Assembly: GCA_037442565.1 (NCBI GenBank) | Contig: JBBIQA010000003.1 | Coordinates: 1 to 64,000, forward strand | Direction: 5' to 3' | Length of the DNA: 64,000 nt | Source: PALSA-911 sp037442565 | Lineage (GTDB): Bacteria > Pseudomonadota > Alphaproteobacteria > Acetobacterales > Acetobacteraceae | Shown: piece by piece, positions 8,712 through 17,287 of the stretch | Numbering within the stretch: the first letter of the stretch is position 1 | Layout of the letters: every line of letters begins with the position of its first letter | Translations under genes and position numbers: made by a program | Notes under the pieces: generated by a model | Told to the model about the DNA's origin: nothing | Databases searched by the model: none | The model's input: the letters and a program-made list of their open reading frames with translations, nothing else

Positions 8712-9317
8712 TCATTTCCTGAGGGGCGGCGCCGGCAGCATCGTGGCGAGGCCATCGGCAAGCTGGCCGACGGCCGTGCTGATCGCCGCCACCTCGCCGG
8801 CCACGTCCGGGGAGGGCGGCGGCACGCTGAAGCGGAAGGCACGCAGCACCGGCGCGCCCTTGCCCCTGAAGGCGACACCGGCCTGGGCCTGCAGGATCAC
8901 GTTGCCGGCGGTATCCTTGTCCAGGCGCAGGATGTTGAGTTCGACGGTGACGTCGGGGGAGGAGGAAATGCCGCCGTTCTCGCCGAGCACCGTGCTGCCC
9001 GGTAGACGCTGGCCCAGCTCCTCCACCAGCACGCGGCCTAGCATCGCGCCGAGCGGCTCGCCCCACCAGTCGTTGGACATCACGTCGAGCCGGTAGTTCT
9101 CCGACGAGCGAACGATCTGCTGACGTTCCAGATAGCGGGCCAGCGTGATCTGTTGCAGCAGGACCACCCCGGGCGCGCCCGATACCGGCGCACCCGAAAT
9201 GGGGGCGATGGTGTAGAGCGCCGGTGGCGGCGAGGACGAACAGGCCGCGAGCGCCACGGCCACGGCCAGGGCGCCGAGTGCCCGGCGGAACGGGTGATGG
9301 ACGGGGTGGCGCATCAT
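8712..9317 (-). CDS. pqiC: PqiC-type outer-membrane lipoprotein
   Basis: A 201-residue protein with a lipoprotein signal (RRALGALAVAVALAAC, lipobox LAAC, Cys26) followed by SSSPPPALYTIAP. The ABC-type transport auxiliary/PqiC domain follows. In E. coli PqiC sits on the inner face of the outer membrane and caps the PqiB tunnel. The start overlaps the pqiB stop by 4 bp (ATGA), indicating translational coupling, and pqiA follows after 10 bp. Confidence 0.88.
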   Translation of the reverse strand: MMRHPVHHPFRRALGALAVAVALAACSSSPPPALYTIAPISGAPVSGAPGVVLLQQITLARYLERQQIVRSSENYRLDVMSNDWWGEPLGAMLGRVLVEELGQRLPGSTVLGENGGISSSPDVTVELNILRLDKDTAGNVILQAQAGVAFRGKGAPVLRAFRFSVPPPSPDVAGEVAAISTAVGQLADGLATMLPAPPLRK

Positions 9318-11029
9318 TCCAGCGCGCCTTCGGGGCGGCCCTTGATCAGCGCCTCCGGGTGACGGGTCAGCAGATCGGCCAGCGAGCGGACCGCACGCAG
9401 GGTATCGTTCAGTTGCGCCAGCATACGTTCCAGATCCCGGTTGAACTTCGTGTTTTCACCGTAGCCGCTGTTGACCGACTGGACCAGTTTGTTGGTGTTG
9501 GCGATGGCTTGCGTCAGTTCGTTGGTCAATACCGGCAGCTGCTTCAGCGTCGGCGTCAGGCCATTGTTCAGCTTACGCGCCACGTCCTGCACCGCCGCCA
9601 ACGTGCCGGACAGCTCGGTCACCGCCTGCTTCAATTCCGGCCCGGCGGTGGCGGTGTCGACCGATTTCAGGATGCCGTTCAGGTTCTGGCCGATCTGGGC
9701 GAACGGGATGGTATTGACCTTATCGAGCAGCGTCGCCGCGGAGGCCTGCAGATCCGAGAAGCCGCCGGCGCTGGTCGTCGGCATCACGAAATACTCGCCG
9801 TCCTTCGTAACGCTGGCCGGTGGCGCGTTCGGCACGATGTCGATCGCCACCGCCTGCTGGCCGGTGATCAGGCTGGTGGTTTGCAGCGAGGCCCGGAACC
9901 CCTTCTCGATCATGGCGTTGACGGCATCCGCATCGGTTGGAAAGTAGCTCCGGCCGCCGATGCCGAGGATTCGCTCCGGCTCCACCTCGAAACGGATGGG
10001 GGCCACGATATCGTTCTGGATCGGGTCGAAGCTCAGATGGACATCCAGAACATGCCCAACAGTCATTCCGTGTATCAGCACATCCGACCCCGGCGCGATC
10101 CCGCGGACCGAGCCGGGGAAATAGGCGATCAGCTGGATGCGGCGGCTGTACGAGGAATTCTTGGCGGTTTCCCGGTCGGAGAACAACGGGAACACGTGGT
10201 CGGCGGCGCTGCGGGCGGCCGGCGCGACCGGCTTTGCGTCCGGCTCCGGAGCGGGCGTGTCGAACGCGATCCCGCCGAGCACCAGCGCCTTGACGGACTC
10301 GAGCTGCACCTGGATGCCGGCGCCACCGAGGTTCACCGACAGCCCGGACGCGTTCCAGAACCGCGTGTCGTCCACCACATACTTGTCGAACGGCGCACGC
10401 ACGAAGACGTGGATCGTCACGCTGTCCGCCATGTGGTCCAGATCCCAGCCCAGCACCTCGCCGACGCTGAAGTCGCGGAAGAAGACCGGCGAGCCGAGCG
10501 AGATGGAACCGATCCGGCTGGCCTTGAGCAGGAAGGTGCGGCCGGGAACATTGGCCTGCAGCACGGGGGGATTCTCAAGGCCGGCGAAGCTGCGCTTCGG
10601 CTCCCCGCCGTCCGCCCCCGGCAGCATCGCGATATAGGCCCCCGACAGCAGGGTATCGAGGCCGGAGACATTGCCCGCGAACAGCCGCGGCTTGACCACC
10701 CAGAAGATGGTGTGATCCGTCAGCAGCTTCTCGGCCGCGCGCGTGGTCTTGATTGTTACATTTACGTGAAGATGGTCCGGTGCCAGGTCCAGGCGCTGGA
10801 CGGTGCCGAAGGTGATGTCCTTGAACTTGAGTTGCGACTGACCGGCCTGCAACCCCTCGCCGCTCTCGAAGGAGACGGTGATCGTGGGTCCTTCCTTCGA
10901 CAGCGTCGTCCAGGCCAGCCAGGCGCCGATGAGCACGGCGAGCAGTGGAATGACCCAGACGATCGACACCCGCCGTTCCCGGCGTTGCGTCGCGTGTCCT
11001 ACAGCCGGCGGGGGAGCTATTTCGTCCAT
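9314..11029 (-). CDS. pqiB: PqiB-type MCE (MlaD) intermembrane transport protein
   Basis: A 571-residue protein with a short cytoplasmic N-terminus and one transmembrane helix at about residues 22-42 (IVWVIPLLAVLIGAWLAW). Three MCE/MlaD repeats begin near residues 47, 160 and 295 (for example GSPVFFRDFSVGEVLGW and GSDVLIHGMTVGHVLDV). The C-terminal 130 residues are helical (LDKVNTIPFAQIGQNLNGIL ...). This matches PqiB, whose stacked MCE rings and coiled-coil needle form a periplasm-spanning lipid conduit. It is the first gene of the pqiB-pqiC-pqiA unit. A 255-bp gap separates it from the AlgX-like gene, so the promoter should lie in 11030-11284, where I see no clear motif. Confidence 0.9.
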   Translation of the reverse strand: MDEIAPPPAVGHATQRRERRVSIVWVIPLLAVLIGAWLAWTTLSKEGPTITVSFESGEGLQAGQSQLKFKDITFGTVQRLDLAPDHLHVNVTIKTTRAAEKLLTDHTIFWVVKPRLFAGNVSGLDTLLSGAYIAMLPGADGGEPKRSFAGLENPPVLQANVPGRTFLLKASRIGSISLGSPVFFRDFSVGEVLGWDLDHMADSVTIHVFVRAPFDKYVVDDTRFWNASGLSVNLGGAGIQVQLESVKALVLGGIAFDTPAPEPDAKPVAPAARSAADHVFPLFSDRETAKNSSYSRRIQLIAYFPGSVRGIAPGSDVLIHGMTVGHVLDVHLSFDPIQNDIVAPIRFEVEPERILGIGGRSYFPTDADAVNAMIEKGFRASLQTTSLITGQQAVAIDIVPNAPPASVTKDGEYFVMPTTSAGGFSDLQASAATLLDKVNTIPFAQIGQNLNGILKSVDTATAGPELKQAVTELSGTLAAVQDVARKLNNGLTPTLKQLPVLTNELTQAIANTNKLVQSVNSGYGENTKFNRDLERMLAQLNDTLRAVRSLADLLTRHPEALIKGRPEGALE

Positions 11030-11284
11030 GGCGGATCATTATTCAGAATTTCGCCCGCTGTCTATCAAGGAACCGCCCGGCAGACCCCGCATATCCCCGA
11101 TAGGCGCGTCATATCGTTACTCGAGCAACCGGGATGCCGTCGGTCGGATTCTCGTCCCCGGCTCCACACACCGACAATATCGCAGCCGGGGGCGAACGGC
11201 GGGTGGAAGATGACCTGAACAGGCAGGGGCCGCTCCCGGACGCATGATCCCGGATGACGCCTGGACCTTGCGGCCTTGCCCGGC

Positions 11285-12550
11285 CTATGGCGCCTTTCCG
11301 CCGCCGGTTGCCTGTTGCGGCCATAGCGGATCCAGCAAGTTTTGCTTCAGGGACAGGATCGCGCCATCGTGAAACAGTACGACGATTGCGTCCGGCCGGT
11401 AGGATTCGAAGACATAATCGCGAAAGTCCACGATCTGAGCCGGCGACAGACGCGCCAGGCCGTTTATCGAGAAATGCTCGACCTCGTTAAAATACGCAGA
11501 GAAATAACCGGCGCCGGCGGCACCAAAGGAGTCTGACAGTACCAGCAACCGTCCCTGCCCGCCGGGCGGGCCGCGATAGCGGGAGACGTCGCCGAGAAGG
11601 GAAGCGACCGGCCTGATTTCCGGAAAACAGGCTTCGCCGATACATGCATCGACGTGAACCGCGGACCAGTCGGGGCTTCGGACGGTTTCCTCGAATGTCA
11701 GCCCCGGCATGAACTGGGTCAGATCAGACATTTTCCGGGTCACCACCATCGGTATGTCGAAACGCCGCGTCCGGCCAAGGTTCCTTTCGGCGACGCTGTC
11801 GATCATCCGGCGTACGCCCGGCCCCCACCAGTGAAAGCTGGCATAGGGAATGACCGGTTCCGACCGCCCGGTCTCGAGCGCGATAGCGATCGGAAACGCG
11901 AACGCGCCGGCATCCTCGGCCGATATCCGTTGTGCGACTCTGGGCACGGCCGGCGCGCCGTGGCTGCATTGGCGGGCGAGCCAGGACGGCAGCTCATCGG
12001 GATACAGGGAGGAGGCGGAGGGCGCGATGACGACGACGACCGAGGGTGCCACGCGTCGCAGGCGATGGATCACTTCCGACACGGCCTGCGCGGCCGCGGT
12101 CGCTGCGGCATCCGAGATACCGATGCCGCAAACCCGGCGGATCAGCGAATACGGGTAATCGGCATTGTGCGAGGAAAGGAAGATCCGCCCGTCGCGCCCG
12201 GCGATGATCTGGCGGGAGATGAATTCATCGAACAGGTGGTAGCGCGCCCAGTTGTTCAACGTGATCAGCTCCGCCCGGAAGCCGAAATGATCCTGCAGGA
12301 ACGGCTCCAGCCTGGCCGGATAGGTCAGCGCCTCGAAAAGATTGGCCGGGACCCTGGGAGCGGCGGCGAGCGCGCGGTTTTCGCCGAACAACGGTGGTGT
12401 CTTCACCTGGCCGAGCCATTGCGTGATGCCCGGCATGCAGATCAGGCTGGCAAAGCTCAACAGGAAAAGGGTCGAGATCCATCGGCGGATGGCGCCGGCG
12501 AAACGGATATCCGCCCCCATTCGTGCGCACCGTGTCAGGCGGACGGACAT
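11285..12550 (-). CDS. AlgX/AlgJ-like SGNH acetyltransferase-family protein
   Basis: A 421-residue protein with one N-terminal hydrophobic helix (about residues 25-40), suggesting a periplasmic or membrane-anchored protein. The DHFGFR signature (87-92) and LVLSDSFG (337-343) are those of the AlgX/AlgJ SGNH domain, with Ser341 as likely nucleophile. Family members accept acetyl groups from AlgI and place them on alginate or other polysaccharides. The usual Asp-x-His pair (as in TDTHW) reads SFHW here, with Ser238 before His240, so one triad residue appears replaced. It begins 5 bp after the MBOAT gene, forming a two-gene operon. No alginate synthesis genes are present in the window, so another glycan is the probable target. 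Confidence 0.8.
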   Translation of the reverse strand: MSVRLTRCARMGADIRFAGAIRRWISTLFLLSFASLICMPGITQWLGQVKTPPLFGENRALAAAPRVPANLFEALTYPARLEPFLQDHFGFRAELITLNNWARYHLFDEFISRQIIAGRDGRIFLSSHNADYPYSLIRRVCGIGISDAAATAAAQAVSEVIHRLRRVAPSVVVVIAPSASSLYPDELPSWLARQCSHGAPAVPRVAQRISAEDAGAFAFPIAIALETGRSEPVIPYASFHWWGPGVRRMIDSVAERNLGRTRRFDIPMVVTRKMSDLTQFMPGLTFEETVRSPDWSAVHVDACIGEACFPEIRPVASLLGDVSRYRGPPGGQGRLLVLSDSFGAAGAGYFSAYFNEVEHFSINGLARLSPAQIVDFRDYVFESYRPDAIVVLFHDGAILSLKQNLLDPLWPQQATGGGKAP

Positions 12551-12555
12551 TCTGC

Positions 12556-13992
12556 TCAGAACCGGAAATAGATGAAGGGATTGAAACTGCCGGCCGCCAG
12601 CGTTGCCGCCGAACAGATGAGCAGTCCCAGCAGCGTCAGGCCGAATGCCGTGTTCACGGCCAAACTGGCCACAACCCGGCTGCCGACGACCGGGCCCAGC
12701 GTTGCCACGCTCGCGCGGGCGGCCGGCCGCGGAATAACGGCGCAGACTGTGCCCGCCACCAAGGCGGTGATGACGGTCGGCGTTGCATATTGCTCGATCG
12801 GCAAGGTTATCTCGTTGCCGTCACCGCGGCCGAGCATGGCCGCCATATACAGCACGGCCTGGTCGATCGTGTCGGCGCGGAACAGCACCCAGCCGAACAT
12901 CACGGCCGCGATCGTGTAGACATGACGCAGCGGACGGGGAGCATGTGCCAGCAGGCGCCACAGGCCCAGGCGCTCGATCGTGAGGAACAATCCGTGCCAC
13001 AGTCCCCAGGCGGCGAACGTCCAGTTCGCGCCGTGCCAGAACCCGCACAGCAGAAATACCGCCATCAGGTTGAAGTAGGTCCGCAGCCGCCCCAGCCGGT
13101 TGCCCCCCAGGGGAATGTAGACGTAATCACGGAACCAGGACGACAGGGTCATGTGCCAGCGGCGCCAGAACTCCGTCATCGATTGGGAAACATAGGGTAG
13201 GTTGAAGTTGGCGGGATACGTGAAGCCCATCATGTGCCCCATGCCGATCGCCATATTCGAGTAGCCGGCGAAGTCGAAATAGATCTGCAACGTATAGCAG
13301 ACTGCGCCCAACCATGCGCCCGGTGCCGACAATTGATCGGGCGGCAGATTGAACAGGTCGTTGGCGGGCTGCGCCACGATATTGGCGACAAGGGTTTTCT
13401 GCGCCAGTCCGATGATGAACATGGCAACACCTGTCTGCAGGCGGAACAGGCTGACACGCCGGTGCGAGAATTTGGCGGCCACCTGGCGGTAGCGAACGAT
13501 TGGTCCGGCGATCAGTTGGGGGAACATCGCCTTGTACGCGGCAAAGGTAACCAGATTCCGCTGCGCCGCCACGTCGCCGCGGTAGATATCGATCAGGTAC
13601 GAGATGCCTTGGAATACAAAGAAGGAAATGCCGAGGGGTAGCGCGATCTCATGGGGTTTTACTTCGGCCAGGTGCAGCGCGTGCAGGACCGTGGCCGCCT
13701 GAACCATCAGAAAATGGAGATATTTGTAATAGAGCATGAAGCCGAGATCGATGGTGACACCGGCCGCCAGGACCCAATACCGGGCCCATGCGGCCGATCC
13801 GCTCACCATGAGGCCGAACATCCAGTTCAGGAGGATGAACGCCAGAAGGATAATGACGCTTCCCGGATCGCCCCAGGCGTAGAACAGCAGGCTTGCAAAC
13901 AGAATGACGGTATTTCTGAATGGCAGAAGCCAGTAGAGACAGAAGAAGACCGGAAAAAAGTAGAAAACGAACGTGATGGAACTGAAAACCAT
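12556..13992 (-). CDS. AlgI-like membrane-bound O-acyltransferase (MBOAT)
   Basis: A 478-residue polytopic membrane protein. The ATG at 13992 gives the standard AlgI beginning MVFSSITFVFYFFPVF; an in-frame start 15 codons earlier adds a non-homologous tail. MBOAT landmarks are WRRWHMTLSSWFRDYVYIP (His290) and CGFWHGANW (His330, equivalent to the essential histidine of AlgI). It would pass acetyl groups from a cytoplasmic donor across the inner membrane to the neighbouring AlgX/AlgJ-like protein. Polysaccharide O-acetylation is therefore the inferred job. The gene is preceded by a 105-bp palindromic element (14058-14162). Confidence 0.88.
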   Translation of the reverse strand: MVFSSITFVFYFFPVFFCLYWLLPFRNTVILFASLLFYAWGDPGSVIILLAFILLNWMFGLMVSGSAAWARYWVLAAGVTIDLGFMLYYKYLHFLMVQAATVLHALHLAEVKPHEIALPLGISFFVFQGISYLIDIYRGDVAAQRNLVTFAAYKAMFPQLIAGPIVRYRQVAAKFSHRRVSLFRLQTGVAMFIIGLAQKTLVANIVAQPANDLFNLPPDQLSAPGAWLGAVCYTLQIYFDFAGYSNMAIGMGHMMGFTYPANFNLPYVSQSMTEFWRRWHMTLSSWFRDYVYIPLGGNRLGRLRTYFNLMAVFLLCGFWHGANWTFAAWGLWHGLFLTIERLGLWRLLAHAPRPLRHVYTIAAVMFGWVLFRADTIDQAVLYMAAMLGRGDGNEITLPIEQYATPTVITALVAGTVCAVIPRPAARASVATLGPVVGSRVVASLAVNTAFGLTLLGLLICSAATLAAGSFNPFIYFRF

Positions 13993-14057
13993 TGGGATCC
14001 ATACCGCCGAACAAAAATCGTCATCGGAGCGGGCCATTCGACCGTTACGAAGGCACG

Positions 14058-14162
14058 TTAGAGCAATATCAGCCCGACTGGAATCGCGAAGCGATCCCAG
14101 GCTGATGAAATTGCGCGCTAATTACAAGGTAGAGTGCTTTCGCTCCGCGTGGGGCGCTCTAA
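14058..14162. repeat. Palindromic intergenic element with TTAGAGC/GCTCTAA ends
   Basis: The element begins with TTAGAGC (14058-14064) and ends with its reverse complement GCTCTAA (14156-14162). Inside is an imperfect long hairpin: GCAAT-A-TCAGCC ... ATCGC at 14063-14086 pairs with GCGAT ... GGCTGAT ... ATTGC at 14091-14115. The right end overlaps the TAG stop of the CAP gene (14159-14161). A related-looking element with a TTAGAGTCTGATGATTT-type arm lies at 53455-53557. This looks like a dispersed REP/MITE-like repeat. Confidence 0.6.
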
Positions 14163-14686
14163 TACGGCTTCTGTCCGAAAAAATTCCCCCGCGGCGAATA
14201 CCGGCAGACGAGGAAATCAGACTGTGCGTTGCTCGCGATCGCGCAGCCTACCCGCGTCGAGGAACGCCACACCATCTGTGTGTAATGCCCGACATTCTGG
14301 AAGTCCTCTTCCCAATGCCGTGTATGCCGGAACGATGATCGCTCGGCTGCCCACATCCCCGTCATCTGCTCCACCGCGAAATACCCGCGGCTGCCCATCC
14401 AGAGATTTTCGCCCTCCTGGTTATCCGGCTCGCCCTGCGAGCCCCAATGCACCATGGCATTTATCTGCGCCAGGTGCCGCGCCCACTGCTCCGCGTCGAT
14501 TGCAAGCCGATCATCCCAATGCATCGGCGGCACACCGACCTCGGCACGCACCACGTTATGCGCCGCCAGAAGCCGCGCCTGGATGTCGCGCGGCAGCATC
14601 GCCGAAGCCGTGCCCGGCATGACCAATGCAGCCATCAATGCCAGCCCACCGGCGGCGTAGGACCGTACTAATTCGCCAAGCCTCAT
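14159..14686 (-). CDS. Secreted CAP/SCP-domain protein
   Basis: A 175-residue protein starting at the ATG at 14686, which has GGGAGG 5 nt upstream. A signal peptide (LALMAALVMPGTASA) is followed by a CAP domain. Its signatures are LLAAHNVVRAEVG at the start, WARHLAQINAMVHWG, GENLWMG and GHYTQMVWRSSTRVGCA, followed by LVCRYSPRGN. The conserved His/Glu cavity residues are therefore present. CAP proteins are secreted and their bacterial roles (sterol/lipid binding, protease-like or envelope functions) are mostly unresolved. The stop codon lies inside the right arm of the palindromic element 14058-14162. Confidence 0.88.
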   Translation of the reverse strand: MRLGELVRSYAAGGLALMAALVMPGTASAMLPRDIQARLLAAHNVVRAEVGVPPMHWDDRLAIDAEQWARHLAQINAMVHWGSQGEPDNQEGENLWMGSRGYFAVEQMTGMWAAERSSFRHTRHWEEDFQNVGHYTQMVWRSSTRVGCAIASNAQSDFLVCRYSPRGNFFGQKPY

Positions 14687-14864
14687 GCCAACCTCCCTCG
14701 ATCGGCGTGCACGCTGCCCGCCGACCCGAACCGGCCATAGACTGGTCACCGATCACGGCATTTCTGTGATCGCCGCATGCTCCCCGGCGACAGGGCAACG
14801 ACGTCTCAAATGTAATGATACTCGGCGACCGATCAGGTCCGGACGGCACCCTGATGCGGCCGTG

Positions 14865-15602
14865 CTATCCCAGGCCGAAATAGGCCCGGTGCAAAGCGTC
14901 GTCGGCGTGCAGCGCCGCCACCGTGCCTTCGAAACCGACGCGGCCGTTCTCCAGGGTGAACACCCGGTCGGCCAAATCCAGGAACGCCACGTTCTGTTCG
15001 GCGATCAGCAGCGACAGGCCGGTCGTGCGGAAGCGGCCCAGAACCTCGATCACCTGGGAGACGAACAGCGGGGACAGGCCGGCGGAGGGTTCGTCCATGA
15101 CCAGCAGCTTCGGTCCGGCGGCCAGCGCCTTGGCGACGCCCAGCATCTTGCGCTGACCGCCGGAGAGCGCGCCGCCCAGGACGCGCTTGCGCTCGGCCAG
15201 GGCGGGGAACACCGCGTACAGCTCGTCCATTCGCCCGCGCAGCACCGACGCCTCCACGAACTGGCCGCCGATACGAATGTTTTCCTCGATCGACAGGCCA
15301 GGGAACACGCCAAGCTCGGACATGTAGGAGATGCCGCGCCGCACCCGGTGGTCGGTGCGCAGCCGCGTGATGTCCTCGCCGTTCAGACGCACCTCGCCCG
15401 CCCAGGCCGGAATCAGGCCCAGCAGCACCTTCAGCAGCGTGGTCTTGCCCGCGCCGTTGGCACCCAGCAGCACCACGCTCTCGCCCCAGCGGACATCCAG
15501 GCCCGCGCCCCACAGCACCTTCACCTTGCCGTAGCCGGCCTCGATGCCGCGCGCGACCAGCAGGGGTTCGGCCCGGTTGTCTGACATGGGGTTTTCAGGC
15601 AT
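14865..15602 (-). CDS. livF: Branched-chain amino-acid-type ABC transporter ATPase (LivF-like)
   Basis: A 245-residue ABC ATPase with Walker A GANGAGKT (47-54), signature LSGGQRKML, Walker B LLVMDEPSAGLSP and an H-loop region reading LLIAEQN. The short, LivF-type layout and position at the end of the operon identify it as the second ATPase of a HAAT-family importer. The ATG at 15602 overlaps the livG stop by 8 bp and has GGGAGGG upstream within livG. The substrate (branched-chain amino acids, urea, amides or aromatic acids) cannot be read from the ATPase. Confidence 0.88.
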   Translation of the reverse strand: MPENPMSDNRAEPLLVARGIEAGYGKVKVLWGAGLDVRWGESVVLLGANGAGKTTLLKVLLGLIPAWAGEVRLNGEDITRLRTDHRVRRGISYMSELGVFPGLSIEENIRIGGQFVEASVLRGRMDELYAVFPALAERKRVLGGALSGGQRKMLGVAKALAAGPKLLVMDEPSAGLSPLFVSQVIEVLGRFRTTGLSLLIAEQNVAFLDLADRVFTLENGRVGFEGTVAALHADDALHRAYFGLG

Positions 15603-16326
15603 GCGCCGTCCCTCCCAGGAATACCCGGATCACGTCCGGGTCCCGCGTGGCATCGGCCAGCGTGCCCTCGAAGATCTCCCGCCCGGCATTCAGTACGATC
15701 ACCCGGTCGGTCACCCGGTCGATGAAGCCCATCAGGTGCTCGACCACCAGCATCGACATGCCGCCATCGGCAAGCTGGCGCAGCCGGTCGGCCATGCGGT
15801 TCAACTCGGCCGGGTTGAGGCCGGCGGCCAGTTCGTCGACCAGCAGCAGGCGCGGGGAAGTCGCCAGCGCGCGCGCCAGGTCGAGGGTCTTCTGCTGGGC
15901 GCTGTTCAGATCCTCGGCCGGCCGGTTGGCATGACCGTCCAGTTCAAGGGACGCGAGCAACGCATCGAGGTCCACTGGCGCGCCGCCGGCATGGCCGTAG
16001 CGGGCGGCGACCTCGACATTCTCCCGCACGGTCAGCGACAGAAACGGCTTGGGCGACTGGAAGGTGCGGTTGATGCCCCGACGGGCCAGCTTGTGCATGC
16101 TGGCGCCGTCGATCCGCTGCCCCTCGAACACCACCTGCCCGCCATCGCCGGGATACAGGCCGGAAATGACGTTGATGCAGGTGGTCTTGCCCGACCCGTT
16201 GGGGCCGACCAGGCCCAGCACTTCCCCCTGGGCAAGGCGGAAGCTGACGCCGTCCAGCGCGCGGAAGCCGCCGAAGCGCTTCTCCAGCCGATCGACCGTC
16301 AACAGGGGCGTGGCGTCAGGGGACAC
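15595..16326 (-). CDS. livG: Branched-chain amino-acid-type ABC transporter ATPase (LivG-like)
   Basis: A 243-residue ABC ATPase with Walker A GPNGSGKT (41-48), signature-like LNSAQQKTLDLARAL and Walker B LLLVDELAAGLNP. The LSGGQ signature is degenerate (NSAQQ), as in many LivG-type proteins. The start is a GTG at 16326 that overlaps the end of livM by 11 bp, and the stop overlaps livF, so the operon is tightly coupled. It pairs with LivF to power the importer at the inner membrane. Confidence 0.88.
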   Translation of the reverse strand: MSPDATPLLTVDRLEKRFGGFRALDGVSFRLAQGEVLGLVGPNGSGKTTCINVISGLYPGDGGQVVFEGQRIDGASMHKLARRGINRTFQSPKPFLSLTVRENVEVAARYGHAGGAPVDLDALLASLELDGHANRPAEDLNSAQQKTLDLARALATSPRLLLVDELAAGLNPAELNRMADRLRQLADGGMSMLVVEHLMGFIDRVTDRVIVLNAGREIFEGTLADATRDPDVIRVFLGGTAHA

Positions 16327-17287
16327 GGTAGCCCCGCTTGGTCAGCAAGGACACCAGGCCGTTCGGCAGGAACAGCACGAGTGCCACGATCAGCGTGCCA
16401 TAGATCAACTGGAAGTACTGCGGCACGGTGATCCCGATGGTGTTGTAGATGCCGTACAGGATGAACACGCCCAGCAGCGGGCCGGTTAGCGTCGCCACGC
16501 CGCCGAATAGGGTGAATACCACGGCGAAGATGGAGAACTGGGCGGAGAACGCGGTCTCCGGATAGAAGACCGAGATCTGCCAGGCGAACGTCCCGCCGAC
16601 CAGCCCGGCGATCAGGGCCGAACAGAGCCAGGCGATGGTGCGTCCGCGCACCACGGAGACGCCGGACATGGCGGCGCTGATCGGATCTTCCTTGATGGCG
16701 CGCAGCGACAGGCCGAAGCGGGAGTTGCGCAGCCAGACCACCAGGAACAGCGTCGCCGTCAGGACCGCCACCGATACGGCGTAGCTGGTATCGGGCGCAT
16801 ACACCCCCGACAGCGACACGCCATACGGACCCTTGGTGATGTCTTCCAGCGCGGGGTTGGAGATCACCTCGTACACGGCCTGCGCGGCGGCCAGATTGGC
16901 GATGGCGAAATAGGCGCCCGACAGACGGAACAACGGCGTCAGGACCAGCGCCAGCACCAGCGCCGCGCCCGCGCCCGCCGCCATGGCCGCCAGCGGCGGG
17001 GCATGCAGGTGCATCACCGCGAGGGCGAAGCCATAGGCGCCGGCGCCGAAGAAGCCGACATAGCCGAACGGCAGATAGCCGGTGAACCCGTAGATCACGT
17101 TCAACCCCTGCGAGAGGGTGAGGAACATGACGAAATTGAACAGCAGCAGCTGGTTGGAATAGACCGACGGCGCCACCGCCATCACGCAGGCCACGGCGGC
17201 GGCCAGCAGCAGATCGCCGAGTATTCTGCGCCTGGCGTTCACCGGCCGCGCTTCAGGCGTGACATTCACCGAACCACCCTCACGCAC
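16316..17287 (-). CDS. livM: Branched-chain amino-acid-type ABC permease (LivM-like)
   Basis: A polytopic permease of 323 residues. The typical LivM core is visible: LSQGLNVIYGFTGYLPFGYVGFFGAGAY in the first third and FSLSLRAIKEDPISAAMSG-like coupling segment (GLSLRAIKEDPISAAM). The GTG at 17287 overlaps the livH stop by 8 bp. A second in-frame GTG at 17269 (six codons later) has a better-spaced GAGGG and may be the true start. It forms the membrane channel with LivH. Confidence 0.87.
   Translation of the reverse strand: MREGGSVNVTPEARPVNARRRILGDLLLAAAVACVMAVAPSVYSNQLLLFNFVMFLTLSQGLNVIYGFTGYLPFGYVGFFGAGAYGFALAVMHLHAPPLAAMAAGAGAALVLALVLTPLFRLSGAYFAIANLAAAQAVYEVISNPALEDITKGPYGVSLSGVYAPDTSYAVSVAVLTATLFLVVWLRNSRFGLSLRAIKEDPISAAMSGVSVVRGRTIAWLCSALIAGLVGGTFAWQISVFYPETAFSAQFSIFAVVFTLFGGVATLTGPLLGVFILYGIYNTIGITVPQYFQLIYGTLIVALVLFLPNGLVSLLTKRGYRVP

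Noticed and set aside
14159..14749. Longer CAP protein starting at 14749
   Set aside because: The extra 21 residues lack a Shine-Dalgarno and would precede a signal peptide; GGGAGG marks the ATG at 14686.
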